Source of the DNA: Actinotalea sp. JY-7876
GTDB taxonomy: Bacteria > Actinomycetota > Actinomycetes > Actinomycetales > Cellulomonadaceae
Direction of reading: 5' to 3'
Assembly (NCBI RefSeq): GCF_014042015.1
Contig: NZ_CP059493.1
Span: forward strand, 1,798,001-1,862,000
Length of the DNA: 64,000 bases
Positions 45,056 through 53,852 of this stretch are shown piece by piece (position 1 is the stretch's first letter; every line of letters starts with the position of its first letter). The position numbers and the translations under genes were made by a program. The notes beneath the pieces were generated by a model that saw only the letters and a list, made by a program, of their open reading frames with translations, had not been told where the DNA came from and searched no databases.

Positions 45056-45656
45056 GACCGCCGCCCAGGACCCGCAGCGCGCCACGCAGGACCGAGGCGA
45101 CCTCGCCGGCGTCGACGGGCCCCGCGTCAGGCGGCGACACCACGGCGACGGCCTCCTCGGCCGCCTTCGCGGTCCAGCCGAGCCCGACGAGCGCCTCCAC
45201 GACCTCACCGCGCCGGTCGGCGACCGCGGCCGCCGCCGTCGTCGGCCCGCCCGACGGGGCCCCGAGGCGGTCGGCCAGCTCGAGCACGATCCGCTGCGCG
45301 CCCTTGCGCCCGATGCCGGGCACGCGCTGGAGCGCCGCCAGGTCCTCCCCCGCGACCGCGCGCCGCAGCGCGTCGGGCGTGTGGACCGCGAGCATCGCCA
45401 GCGCCAGCCGTGGCCCGACGCCGCTCACCGTCTGGACGGCCTCGAAGGTGTCCCGCTCGTCGGCGTCGGCGAAGCCGTAGAGGGTCAGCGAGTCCTCGCG
45501 GACGACCAGCGACGTCGCGAGCTCGGCCTCCTGCCCGACGCGCAGTCCCGCCAGGGTCGCCGGCGTCGCGTACGCGAGCATCCCGACACCGCCCACGTCG
45601 ACGACTGCCGCGTCGAGGCGCACCCCGACGACCTGCCCGCGCAGCGAGGCGATCAC
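45048..45656 (-). CDS. ruvA: Holliday junction DNA-binding protein RuvA
   Basis: 202 residues. Domain I starts [20 protein letters not shown] with an OB-like fold. The helix-hairpin-helix motifs are in [15 protein letters not shown] and [20 protein letters not shown]. Domain III is [20 protein letters not shown], which contacts RuvB. Its GTG start is 67 bases downstream of a palindrome that resembles a LexA box. Confidence 0.95.
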   Translation of the reverse strand: MIASLRGQVVGVRLDAAVVDVGGVGMLAYATPATLAGLRVGQEAELATSLVVREDSLTLYGFADADERDTFEAVQTVSGVGPRLALAMLAVHTPDALRRAVAGEDLAALQRVPGIGRKGAQRIVLELADRLGAPSGGPTTAAAAVADRRGEVVEALVGLGWTAKAAEEAVAVVSPPDAGPVDAGEVASVLRGALRVLGGGRA

Positions 45657-45722
45657 GAACCCTCCCGTCCTCCTCGCGCGGACGCGCCGCCGCCACGGCG
45701 GGACGCGGTCACGCGAGCGACC

Positions 45723-45736
45723 CGAACATCTGTACG
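45723..45736 (-). promoter_or_regulatory. LexA/SOS-box-like operator before ruvA
   Basis: CGAAC-ATCT-GTACG on the plus strand; one mismatch from the CGAAC-N4-GTTCG palindrome used by Gram-positive LexA. It lies between a TAGCGT -10 candidate (45740-45745) and the ruvA start. Confidence 0.45.
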
Positions 45737-45785
45737 ACCACGCTAGCGCGCCGCCCGGACACCGGGTGCCCCGACGCGCCGGACC

Positions 45786-46382
45786 TCACCGGAGCCGGGC
45801 GGCGGCCTCGGCCCGCGCCCAGGCGAGCTGGGCCGGTGTCGCCCCGGACGTGGCCCCCGCGGCGCCGCCCGCGCCGGTCCCCGCACGGACCGGCGACGTC
45901 GTGCCCGCGGCCACGGGCCGCCAGAGGTGGCAGATCGCCAGGGCGAGCGCGTCGGCCGCGTCGGCGGGGGTGGGCAGCTCCGCGAGCCCGAGGATCCGCG
46001 CGACCATCTGCTGCACCTGCGGCTTGCCGGCCCGCCCGGAGCCCGTGACCGACGCCTTGACCTCCGACGGCGTGTGCAGCGCCACCGGGATCCCGCGCCG
46101 GGCGGCGGCCGCCATGACGACGCCCGACACCTGGGCCGTGCCCATGACGGTCCGCACGTTGTGCTGCGCGAAGACCCGCTCCACGGCGACGGCGTCGGGC
46201 TCGTGCTCGTCCAGCCAGGTCTCCACCTGGTCACCCACGAGGGCCAGGCGCGACGCGACGTCGTCGGAGACCGGTGAGCGCGCGACGCCGACGGCGACGA
46301 GCACCACCCGCCGCCCCGGGCGCGAGTCGACCACGCCCAGACCGCAGCGGGTCAGGCCCGGGTCCACTCCCAGCACGCGCAC
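45786..46382 (-). CDS. ruvC: Holliday junction resolvase RuvC
   Basis: 198 residues. The first catalytic Asp is in [19 protein letters not shown], the Glu in [21 protein letters not shown], and the last acidic pair in [19 protein letters not shown]. The C-terminal tail of ~25 residues is Ala/Arg-rich. GTG start at 46382. It sits between yebC and ruvA; ruvC is often cotranscribed with ruvAB, but here 129 bases with a possible SOS box separate them. Confidence 0.95.
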   Translation of the reverse strand: MRVLGVDPGLTRCGLGVVDSRPGRRVVLVAVGVARSPVSDDVASRLALVGDQVETWLDEHEPDAVAVERVFAQHNVRTVMGTAQVSGVVMAAAARRGIPVALHTPSEVKASVTGSGRAGKPQVQQMVARILGLAELPTPADAADALALAICHLWRPVAAGTTSPVRAGTGAGGAAGATSGATPAQLAWARAEAAARLR

Positions 46383-46434
46383 CGCACCAGTCTCCCAGCG
46401 CGCGGACGCGACGGCCGGACGCCTCGCCGGGCGC

Positions 46435-47193
46435 TCAGTCCTCCTCGAGCTCCGCCATGACCTCGTCGGACGCGTCGAAGTTCGCGAAGACGTCCTGGAC
46501 GTCGTCGCTGTCCTCGAGCGCGTCGATGAGGCGCAGGATCTTGCGGGCGCCCTCGGCGTCCACCTCGACCTGCGTGGCGGGCACGAACTGGGCCTCGGCC
46601 GAGTCGTAGTCGATCCCGGCGTCCTGCAGCGCGGTGCGCACGGCGACGACGTCGGACGCCTCGCTCTGCACCTCGAACGCCTCGCCCAGGTCGGTGACCT
46701 CCTCGGCGCCCGCGTCCAGGACCGCCGCCAGCACGTCGTCCTCGGTGAGGCCGTCCGTCTTGGGGATCACCACGACGCCGCGCCGGGAGAACAGGTAGGA
46801 CACGGACCCGGGGTCGGCCATCGCGCCGCCGTTGCGGGTGAACGCGATGCGCACGTCAGCGGCCGCACGGTTGCGGTTGTCGGTGAGGCACTCGACCAGG
46901 ACCGCGACCCCGCCGGGGCCGTAGCCCTCGTACATGACGGTCTGGTAGTCCGCCCCGCCGGCCTCCTGGCCGGAGCCGCGCTTGACCGCGCGGTCGATGT
47001 TGTCGTTCGGGACCGAGGACTTCTTGGCCTTCTGGATCGCGTCGAAGAGCGTCGGGTTGCCGGCGACATCACCGCCGCCCACGCGGGCGGCCACCTCGAT
47101 GTTCTTGATGAGCTTCGCGAAGAGCTTGCCCCGCTTGGCGTCGACGACGGCCTTCTTGTGCTTCGTGGTGGCCCACTTGGAGTGACCGGACAT
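46435..47193 (-). CDS. yebC: YebC/PmpR-family regulator
   Basis: 252 residues. The start [20 protein letters not shown] and [19 protein letters not shown] are the family signature, followed by [15 protein letters not shown] and [19 protein letters not shown]. The family includes transcription regulators and factors that relieve ribosome stalling; which applies here is not visible. It lies between pdxT and ruvC, a conserved actinobacterial order. Confidence 0.94.
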   Translation of the reverse strand: MSGHSKWATTKHKKAVVDAKRGKLFAKLIKNIEVAARVGGGDVAGNPTLFDAIQKAKKSSVPNDNIDRAVKRGSGQEAGGADYQTVMYEGYGPGGVAVLVECLTDNRNRAAADVRIAFTRNGGAMADPGSVSYLFSRRGVVVIPKTDGLTEDDVLAAVLDAGAEEVTDLGEAFEVQSEASDVVAVRTALQDAGIDYDSAEAQFVPATQVEVDAEGARKILRLIDALEDSDDVQDVFANFDASDEVMAELEED

Positions 47194-47209
47194 CGCTTCG
47201 ACGAACCCC

Positions 47210-47833
47210 TCAGCCGCGCTCGGTGACGATCTGGACGAACAGCCGGTGCAGCCTCATGTCCCCCGTGATCTCGGGGTGGAAGGACGTCGCGACCACGTCA
47301 CGCTCGCGCACCGCCACGATCCTACCGGCGGCGGGGCCCGATGCGACGGTGGCCAGCGCCCGGACGCCCGGCCCGGTGCGCTCGACCCACGGCGCGCGGA
47401 TGAACACGGCGTGCACCGGGTCCGTGGCGCTGTCGGCGACGCCCTCGACGACGAGGTCCGTCTCGAAGGAGTCGACCTGACGGCCGAAGGCGTTGCGGCG
47501 CACGGTCACGTCGAGCCCGCCGAGGGTCCGCTGGCCCGCCGCGCCGTCCTCGAGCCGGTCGGCGAGCAGGATCATCCCCGCGCACGACCCGTAGGCGGGC
47601 AGGCCGGCGGCGATCGCGTCGCGCAGGGGCTCGAAGAGCTCGAAGACCTGCAGCAGGTTGGCCATCGTCGTGGACTCGCCGCCCGGCAGCACGATCCCGT
47701 CGACCTCGGCGAGCTCGCGCGTGCGCCGCACGGGCACGGCACGCGCGCCGCTGGCCTCGAGCGCGGCGACGTGCTCGCGCACGTCGCCCTGGAGGGCCAG
47801 GACACCGATCCTGGGCGGCGTGTCGGAGATCAC
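47210..47833 (-). CDS. pdxT: Pyridoxal 5'-phosphate synthase glutaminase subunit
   Basis: Supplies ammonia to PdxS for PLP synthesis. 207 residues, class I glutaminase. [18 protein letters not shown], the [13 protein letters not shown] oxyanion strand, the catalytic Cys in YGSCAGMIL and the His/Glu in [12 protein letters not shown] start at 47833. A TAGGAT box 8 bases upstream suggests a leaderless mRNA. Its partner pdxS lies 6 kb away; the plus-strand five-gene island separates them. Confidence 0.95.
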   Translation of the reverse strand: MISDTPPRIGVLALQGDVREHVAALEASGARAVPVRRTRELAEVDGIVLPGGESTTMANLLQVFELFEPLRDAIAAGLPAYGSCAGMILLADRLEDGAAGQRTLGGLDVTVRRNAFGRQVDSFETDLVVEGVADSATDPVHAVFIRAPWVERTGPGVRALATVASGPAAGRIVAVRERDVVATSFHPEITGDMRLHRLFVQIVTERG

Positions 47834-47841
47834 GTCGGCGG

Positions 47842-47847
47842 ATCCTA
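47842..47847 (-). promoter_or_regulatory. -10 of a leaderless pdxT mRNA
   Basis: TAGGAT on the minus strand, 8 bases before the pdxT GTG and only 9 bases from the divergent -10 at 47856. Confidence 0.42.
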
Positions 47848-47855
47848 CGCCGCCC

Positions 47856-47861
47856 TATCCT
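47856..47861 (+). promoter_or_regulatory. -10 of the five-gene plus-strand island
   Basis: TATCCT followed by CGGGGC and the ATG at 47868; the transcript would be leaderless or nearly so. Whole intergenic space to pdxT is 34 bases. Confidence 0.42.
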
Positions 47862-47867
47862 CGGGGC

Positions 47868-48581
47868 ATGAGCGCGCCCTTCCCCCCGCCCGCGGCGCCC
47901 GCGGGCCCGCACGCCGCCCCGCCGTCGACCTCGCTGCGCGGACCGGTCGCGCTGACCGTCGCCGGAGCGGTGCTCTGCGTCGCGACGGTCGTCATCGCGG
48001 TCCTCGTCGGACGGACCTTCCTCAACCTCCTGCCCACCGACCTGCTGACGTCGGACGGTCAGGCGGGTCCCGGGGTCGTCGCCGAGGTGAGCGCGCCAGG
48101 GCAGGGCACGGCGCAGCTCGAGGCGGACACGAGCTACGTCGTGCTCCTGGCCACCTCGACCTCGGCGGGCGGGGACCACGTCGAGCTCGAGGACGACGTC
48201 GTGCTCGTCAGCCCGGACGGGAACGAGATCGTGGCCGACCGGAGCCCCGGCGTGAACCTCTCGGCGTCGCGCGACGGCACCGCCGTCCGCTCGGTCGGCG
48301 CCTTCCGCACGCAGGAGGCGGGGCAGTACACGGTCACGGCGCCGCCCGTCAGCGACGGCGGGACCGCACGGGTGCTCCTCGCCCCGGACCAGGCGTTCGG
48401 GCCGTTCTTCGTCGGCATCTTCGGGTCCGTGTTCGGCGTCTTCGCCGCCATCGCCACGGCGATCACGGGGATGCCGATGCTCGTCATCGGCATCGTCTGG
48501 TGGCGCCGCCGGGCCGGGGCCCGCGCGGCCGGCGCCGCGGGACCGGGCGCCCCGGGACATCCGGCCACGGCGCCGCGGTGA
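47868..48581 (+). CDS. Two-helix membrane protein with an exposed beta domain
   Basis: 237 residues. A Pro/Ala-rich N-terminus, a membrane helix (about 26-48, PVALTVAGAVLCVATVVIAV), an extracytoplasmic domain of ~120 residues with repeated beta strands (ELEDDVVLVSPDGNEIVADR, GQYTVTAPPV) and a second helix (about 185-208, VFGVFAAIATAITGMPMLVI) followed by a basic tail. The family is not recognised. It is the first gene of the island and overlaps the adenylating enzyme by GTGA. Confidence 0.65.
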   Translation: MSAPFPPPAAPAGPHAAPPSTSLRGPVALTVAGAVLCVATVVIAVLVGRTFLNLLPTDLLTSDGQAGPGVVAEVSAPGQGTAQLEADTSYVVLLATSTSAGGDHVELEDDVVLVSPDGNEIVADRSPGVNLSASRDGTAVRSVGAFRTQEAGQYTVTAPPVSDGGTARVLLAPDQAFGPFFVGIFGSVFGVFAAIATAITGMPMLVIGIVWWRRRAGARAAGAAGPGAPGHPATAPR

Positions 48582-50185
48582 CAGGCACCGGCGCGGCGCC
48601 GCGTCGGACGAGCGTCCTGCGCCAGGCGGCGCTGCGGGTCGCGACCGGGGTCGTCACGCTCGTCTACCGGATGTACCGGGTGCACCCCGCGTTGTGGCGG
48701 TTCACGGCCCGGAACTACCACCCCGCGATGGAGCGCTTCGCGCGGCTCAACGCCTGGATGATCTGCCAGCACGCCTACCTGGACGTGCCCGCGTACCGCC
48801 GCCACGTCGAGGAGCACGGCTTCCGCTTCCGCTGGTGGGACCTCACGGCGTACGAGCCCACCTCCAAGCACGGCTACGTCGACCGGTACCCCGAGGCGGA
48901 GCGCTGCTGGGACGGCGAGATCCGGACCGTGGGCACCGTGGTGGACGAGTCGTCCGGCTCGTCCGGGACCCCGTACAACTGGCTGCGCTCGAAGCGTGAG
49001 CTCGCCACGGTCCACAAGAACGTCGCGGGGTACGTGACGCAGATCTTCGGCACCCGCGGGCTCTTCGCCATCAACGCCTTCTCGATGGGCGCCTGGGCGA
49101 CGGGCACCAACACGGGCATCGCCATGTCGCGGATCGCCATGGTCAAGAACACCGGCCCGGAGATCGACAAGATCGTCGACACGCTGCGCCACTTCGGCCC
49201 CGGCTACACCTACCTGGTGTGCGCGTACCCGCCCTTCCTCAAGCACCTGCGGGACCGGCTCGACGCGGACGGGTTCGACTGGGACGCCTACGACCTCAAC
49301 GGCTTCGTCGGCGGCGAGGCGCTCACCGAGGGGCTGCGCGACTACCTGGAGGACCGCTTCGGCCGCGTCTACTCGGGCTACGGGGCCTCCGACCTCACCA
49401 TCGGGATGGCCGGCGAGAGCGACCTGACCGTGTGGCTGCGCCGCGCCCTGATCGCCCACGAGCCCTTGCGCCGGGAGGTGCTCGGGGACGGCGAGGCCCG
49501 CACCCCGATGGTCTTCCAGTACAACCCGCTCGAGACCTACCTGGAGACGACGTCCGACGGGCGCCTGCTGGTGACCTTGAACTCCGCCGACATCATGAGC
49601 CCGAAGCTGCGCTACGACATCGGCGACGAGGCGATGATCCTCAGCTTCGACGCGATGCGCGCCGCGGTGGACCGCCTGCCCGAGCCGCTGCGCTCGCGCC
49701 TGACGTTCGGCGTCGAGCGCGCGGCCGCGGTCCAGGGCATGCGCCTGCCCCTGCTCCTGCTCTTCGGCCGCAAGGACTCGACCGTCTCCTACATGGGCGC
49801 GAACCTCTACCCGCTCGACGTCGAGAACGGGCTCTACCTCGACAACCCGCACGCGGCGGCCATCGAGTCCTTCAAGCTCTCCCTGGTCGACATCGGCGAC
49901 CACGAGCAGCGTCCCGGCATCCACCTGCAGCTGCGTGCGCACGCCGCGCTCGACGACGCCGAGCGGGCGGACCTCGCGTCGCGCGCCGCCGCCGGGGTGC
50001 TGCGCCATCTCGCGTCCGTCTCGCGTGACGTGGCCCAGTCCCTCGAGGAGGACCCGACGGCCTCGGACCTGCGGGTCGAGGTGCACGCGCACGGCACGGG
50101 CCCGTTCGCGGGCGGCTCGACGAAGATCAAGAACGTGTACCTGGTGGACGAGGGCGACCGCGACGTCCCGTCCGCGGCGCGCTGA
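48578..50185 (+). CDS. PaaK/F390-synthetase-like adenylate-forming enzyme
   Basis: 535 residues. The adenylation P-loop is DESSGSSGTPYNW (about 120), and GYGASDLTIGMA and RYDIGDEAMIL match later conserved motifs of phenylacetate-CoA-ligase/coenzyme F390 synthetase-like proteins. The N-terminal YHPAMERFARLNAWMICQHA and the C-terminal PLDVENGLYLD strand fit the CapK/F390 subgroup, and the enzyme likely activates a carboxylate with ATP. Substrate cannot be read. Coupled to both neighbours; the GTG start overlaps the upstream TGA and its own stop overlaps the next ATG. Confidence 0.8.
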   Translation: MTGTGAAPRRTSVLRQAALRVATGVVTLVYRMYRVHPALWRFTARNYHPAMERFARLNAWMICQHAYLDVPAYRRHVEEHGFRFRWWDLTAYEPTSKHGYVDRYPEAERCWDGEIRTVGTVVDESSGSSGTPYNWLRSKRELATVHKNVAGYVTQIFGTRGLFAINAFSMGAWATGTNTGIAMSRIAMVKNTGPEIDKIVDTLRHFGPGYTYLVCAYPPFLKHLRDRLDADGFDWDAYDLNGFVGGEALTEGLRDYLEDRFGRVYSGYGASDLTIGMAGESDLTVWLRRALIAHEPLRREVLGDGEARTPMVFQYNPLETYLETTSDGRLLVTLNSADIMSPKLRYDIGDEAMILSFDAMRAAVDRLPEPLRSRLTFGVERAAAVQGMRLPLLLLFGRKDSTVSYMGANLYPLDVENGLYLDNPHAAAIESFKLSLVDIGDHEQRPGIHLQLRAHAALDDAERADLASRAAAGVLRHLASVSRDVAQSLEEDPTASDLRVEVHAHGTGPFAGGSTKIKNVYLVDEGDRDVPSAAR

Positions 50186-50970
50186 TGCGCAGCGCCGACT
50201 TCTCGCGGGCCCCGCGCCAGGCGCGCGCCGAGGCCATGGTGGTGCTCGAGCGCCCCGAGGCGCCGCGCGGCTGGCAGCGCGCGGCCCGGAGCGCCGCCCG
50301 GGACGCGGCGGGGCACCGCTGGAGCACCGGCTACCGGCTCGCGGGCGCGCGCGGCGTGCTGGCGTGGTTCGCCACGCCCGACGACGCCGCGGCCTTCCTC
50401 GCCGCCCGGCCGTCCGGTGAGCGCCACCGCCGGCTGCGCGCGGAGCCCGAGGGGTACACCAACGGCCGGTGGCGCGCCGAGGGCGACGTCATGGCGCACA
50501 TCGAGCGCTTCACGCCCGTGACGCGCGAGGCGGAGCGCGGCACCGTCCCGCCCCGCGTCGCGGACGACGACGCCGCCGCGCTGCGCCCGGGGCGCGGCCC
50601 GCGGCGTCGACCGCGACGGCCGCTCCCGCCGCCCGCCGCACCGCGCTCGCCGGTCGACGCCGGCGCGATGTTCGTCGGGGCGACGCGCTACCGCGGTCCC
50701 CACTCGTGGGCCGTGCTGTCGCGCGAGTGGTACCCGATGGTGGCGGCGATGCGACGGCTGCGCGGCTACGTGTGGCACGGCGTCTACTGGGAGCCGCCCT
50801 TCACGCTCGGCACGCTCGCGTTCTTCGCCACGCGCGACGACCTGCTGGCGTTCGCCCGCCTCCCCCAGCACCGCCGCCTCATGCGCTGGATCACGCGGGA
50901 CCGGCGCCACGGCACCGCCGGGTACATCCGCATCCACGTCGCCGACCCGGCCGGGGAGGCGGCCCCGTGA
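50185..50970 (+). CDS. Unrecognised protein with an internal duplication
   Basis: 261 residues. Two ~90-residue modules are related: WFATPDDAAAFLAARPSGER with HRRL in the first half and FFATRDDLLAFARLPQHRRL in the second. Each has an N-terminal strand (AMVVLERPEAP, AMFVGATRYRG) and a late strand (MAHIERF, GYIRIHV). The pattern of strand-helix-strand with FATxDDxxAF is what a tandem ferredoxin-like (dimeric alpha/beta barrel) fold would give, as in small heme or CrtA-type monooxygenases; this is inference only. An Arg/Pro-rich linker (about 135-155) joins the modules. Coupled to both neighbours. Confidence 0.6.
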   Translation: MRSADFSRAPRQARAEAMVVLERPEAPRGWQRAARSAARDAAGHRWSTGYRLAGARGVLAWFATPDDAAAFLAARPSGERHRRLRAEPEGYTNGRWRAEGDVMAHIERFTPVTREAERGTVPPRVADDDAAALRPGRGPRRRPRRPLPPPAAPRSPVDAGAMFVGATRYRGPHSWAVLSREWYPMVAAMRRLRGYVWHGVYWEPPFTLGTLAFFATRDDLLAFARLPQHRRLMRWITRDRRHGTAGYIRIHVADPAGEAAP

Positions 50971-52157
50971 ACCTCGAGGAGGTGAGGACGCGCGCGCAGC
51001 TGCGCGAGTTCCTCGACCTGCCGCTGCGCCTGCACCCGCGCGAGCTCGCCGTGCCCCTGCTCGCCGACACCGTCGAGCAGTGGTGGCGAGGGCGGAGCCC
51101 GCACCCCGAGCCCGTGACCCTCCTGCTCGCGCGCGACGCGTCGGGCGACGTCGTCGGCCGCACGACGGTCCACACGGACGCGCGCCTCGACGCCCGGCTC
51201 GGCGCACGCTCGCTGCTGTTCGGGGCCACGGAGTTCGCCGACGAGGCGGCCGCCCGGGCGCTGGTCGACGGGCTCGCGCGACGGGCGGAGGGCCACGAGC
51301 AGCTGTTCGGCCCGGTCTCGCTGCTCCCGAACCAGACCGGCGGCGTCCTGACGTCCGGGTTCGAGGAGCGCGGCTTCGTCGACTCCCCGTGGAGCCCCGC
51401 CCGCGTCGCGGCCACGTACGAGGCGCTGGGGTTCCGGCGCTGGGGCGAGGCACAGACGTGGGCGGTGGACGTCGACCCGGCGAACGCGGCGGGCGCGCCC
51501 ACGCCGGACGAGTGGCGGGCCGCGGGTCTCGTGCTCGAGCGCGGTCGGCGCTCGAGCGTCGGACGGCTCGTGCCCGAGGTCCTCGAGGTGCTCAACCGGT
51601 CCTTCGCGGCGCTGCCCTACTACACCCCGATCACGCCCGCCGAGATGGCGGCGGCGACGGACGGCCTGGCCTTCCTCGTCGACGAGGAGCTCCTGCTGCT
51701 CGCCCGCGACGCGCGCTCCGGCCGGCTCGTCGCGTTCCTGCTCGTTGTCCCGGACCTCACCGCCTTCGTGCAGCGCGCCGGCGGCCGGCTGGGCGTGCTG
51801 CGCCGGCTCGAGCTGCTCGCGACCCGGGGCCGGTACCGCCGCGAGGCCGTGCTCGTCATCCAGGGCACCGACCCGGACCGGCAGGGCCGCGGGGTGCTCA
51901 CGCTCCTGAGCCGGCAGCTGCACGCGGCGCTGGCGACCGGCGGCTACGCACGGCTGCGCAGCACGATGATCGCTCCCGACAACCCGGGATCGCGGCGCCA
52001 GCTCGAGCGCTTCGGCGGCCGCCCGCTGCACGGCGTGACGTTCTACCGCCTGCCGCTCGGCGCCGCCCACGCGGACACCGGCCACCCGGGCGGGACAGCC
52101 CCCGCCACGCCCGACCGCCGCACACCCAGCGGCTCCCCTGAGACGAGGCCCACGTGA
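50967..52157 (+). CDS. GNAT-like acyltransferase, two-domain
   Basis: 396 residues. The N-terminal half (LREFLDLPLRLHPRELAVPL, LFGPVSLLPNQTGGVLTSGF) and the C-terminal half (REAVLVIQGTDPDRQGRGVL, with an acyl-CoA loop QGRGVLT and MIAPDNPGSRRQLERFGG) each look like a GNAT-type fold. This is the type often found next to adenylating enzymes. The last ~35 residues are low complexity (Pro/Thr-rich). Substrate unknown. GTGA overlaps at both ends. Confidence 0.7.
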   Translation: MNLEEVRTRAQLREFLDLPLRLHPRELAVPLLADTVEQWWRGRSPHPEPVTLLLARDASGDVVGRTTVHTDARLDARLGARSLLFGATEFADEAAARALVDGLARRAEGHEQLFGPVSLLPNQTGGVLTSGFEERGFVDSPWSPARVAATYEALGFRRWGEAQTWAVDVDPANAAGAPTPDEWRAAGLVLERGRRSSVGRLVPEVLEVLNRSFAALPYYTPITPAEMAAATDGLAFLVDEELLLLARDARSGRLVAFLLVVPDLTAFVQRAGGRLGVLRRLELLATRGRYRREAVLVIQGTDPDRQGRGVLTLLSRQLHAALATGGYARLRSTMIAPDNPGSRRQLERFGGRPLHGVTFYRLPLGAAHADTGHPGGTAPATPDRRTPSGSPETRPT

Positions 52158-53284
52158 GCACGCCCGACCCCGCGGCCGCCGCGGACCCCGCCCTCGCCGA
52201 CGACGCCCTGCGACGCTGGCTCACGATCGCGGGCAGGGCCCCGTCGCCCCACAACACCCAGCCGTGGGCGCCGCGGGTGGCGGGCCGGACGATCGAGCTC
52301 GCCGTCGTGCCGTCGCGCGTGCTCTGCGCGGGTGACCCGACCTTCCGCGACCTCCTGCTCAGCCTCGGCGCCTGGGTGGAGAGCGCCGCGGTGGCCGCGG
52401 CGGCCGACGGCCGGTCGCTGCGCGCGGAGCCGACCCCGCACCTCGAGCGGCTGCACGACCTGCCCGTGCGCGGGCCGGCGGACCCGGCCACCCCGGTCCT
52501 GGTGCTGCACGTCGAGGACGCGCCGTACCCGACCCCCTTCACGCCGCAGGACGTGCGCACCCGGCGGGTCCACCGCGGCGAGCTCGGGGCGGCGCCCGAC
52601 GTCTGGACCGACGCGGCCGGCCTGCCGGACTGGCTCCGGCTCGGGGAGGTCGACGGCGCCGCGATGCGGCACCTCGTCCGGCTGGGCACCGCCTCCACGG
52701 TCTCGCGCCGGGGCGTCGCCGAGGAGCTCGTGCGGTGGCTCCGGCTGAGCCCGGACCACCCGCGCTACCGCCAGGACGGCATGACCGACGCGATGCTCGG
52801 TGTGCCGCGCCTCGCCGCGCGCCTGGCCGCACCGTTCACGCGGCGCGCCGCCCTGCGCGACCCCCTGCTGGGGGTCGCGGGCCGCGCCGCGCGCACCCTC
52901 GAGCTCCTCGGCCGCGGCCAGCCGGTCCCGGTGGGGCGGCACGCGGACGACGGGCCGCGGCACCTCGCGCTCGTGGCCGACACCCGCGCGCTGGGCCTCG
53001 ACGGCGTGCACAGCCGCACGGAGGCCATGGACAGCAGCCTCGGCCTGCCGCCCGCCGAGGTCGTCGAGGCGGGCCGGGTGCTCCAGCGCCTGTGGCTGCA
53101 CGCCCACCGCGCGGGCGTCAGCGTCGCACCCCACTCCGAGGTGATCGACTCCCCCCACGCGCAGGGCGCGCTCCGCAAGCGCCTGGGCGTGCGCCGCGCC
53201 GACGTCGTGCTCGCGGTCTTCAGCGCGGGCCGCGCCCGCACCCCGGCGCCGGTCTCGCCCCGCCTGACGGACGACGACGCCTGA
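52154..53284 (+). CDS. Acg-like flavin nitroreductase-fold protein
   Basis: 376 residues. GRAPSPHNTQPWAPR (about 27-41) is the FMN-binding signature of the Acg/nitroreductase group, and RTRRVHRGELG, THLA-type segments and SRTEAMDSSLGLPPAEVVEAG later in the chain match double-domain nitroreductases. Members of the group bind FMN, and some lack enzymatic activity. It is the last gene of the island, coupled by GTGA to the GNAT-like gene, and converges with nudix. Confidence 0.8.
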   Translation: MSTPDPAAAADPALADDALRRWLTIAGRAPSPHNTQPWAPRVAGRTIELAVVPSRVLCAGDPTFRDLLLSLGAWVESAAVAAAADGRSLRAEPTPHLERLHDLPVRGPADPATPVLVLHVEDAPYPTPFTPQDVRTRRVHRGELGAAPDVWTDAAGLPDWLRLGEVDGAAMRHLVRLGTASTVSRRGVAEELVRWLRLSPDHPRYRQDGMTDAMLGVPRLAARLAAPFTRRAALRDPLLGVAGRAARTLELLGRGQPVPVGRHADDGPRHLALVADTRALGLDGVHSRTEAMDSSLGLPPAEVVEAGRVLQRLWLHAHRAGVSVAPHSEVIDSPHAQGALRKRLGVRRADVVLAVFSAGRARTPAPVSPRLTDDDA

Positions 53285-53321
53285 CGACGCCGACGGCTGA
53301 CGGGCGACGGCGGCCGGCGCC

Positions 53322-53852
53322 CTAGCCGAGCGTCCGGACGACGCCGTCCCACCCGTGGAGCAGGCCGCGCACCAGCGGGACGAGCTCGGCGGGGAAGACC
53401 TCCTCGCGCACGCGCTCGAGCTCGTCCAGGGCCCACCACCGGACCTCGTCCATGAACGCGCGCTCGACGTCGGTCCACCCGTCCGTGCTCAGCGCCCCGG
53501 GCGCCTCGACGCGCGCGACGAAGAACTCCTCCGACTGCCGGACCGTCTGCCGCAGGAACCGGAAGTCGGCGCTGCGCACCGCGACGGGCCCGACCAGGTC
53601 GTCCCGGGAGAGCGACAGCCCCGCCTCCTCGGCCACCTCACGCACGGCCGCGTCCGACGCGCTCTCGCCCGGGTCGATCCCGCCGCCGACGGTGAACCAC
53701 CAGGACCGGGCGGGGTCGTCCATGTCGTGCCCCCGCACCAGGAGCACGCGGTCCGCCGCGTCGAGCAGGATCACGCGGGCACCGCGCCGGAAGGGCACGC
53801 CATCCGGTCCGGGCACCCACTCGGGGCCCAGCTGGGTGACTCCCGTGCTCAC
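53322..53852 (-). CDS. Nudix hydrolase
   Basis: 176 residues. The Nudix box is complete, [24 protein letters not shown] (G-x5-E-x7-RE-x2-EE-x-G; shown in part by its key residues [10 protein letters not shown]). Residues before it ([20 protein letters not shown]-like strands) match the usual fold. Substrate unknown; NTP or ADP-ribose types are possible. The GTG start overlaps the pdxS stop by GTGA, so they are coupled. Confidence 0.9.
   Translation of the reverse strand: MSTGVTQLGPEWVPGPDGVPFRRGARVILLDAADRVLLVRGHDMDDPARSWWFTVGGGIDPGESASDAAVREVAEEAGLSLSRDDLVGPVAVRSADFRFLRQTVRQSEEFFVARVEAPGALSTDGWTDVERAFMDEVRWWALDELERVREEVFPAELVPLVRGLLHGWDGVVRTLG

Noticed and set aside
47246-48577. Plus-strand extension upstream of the adenylating enzyme through pdxT and the membrane protein gene
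   Set aside because: pdxT and the membrane protein are clear in their own frames, and the GTG at 48578 with the GTGA overlap is the natural start.
48578-53284. The island as a phage-defence system
   Set aside because: No nuclease, helicase, TIR or toxin domains are visible; the enzymes look metabolic.
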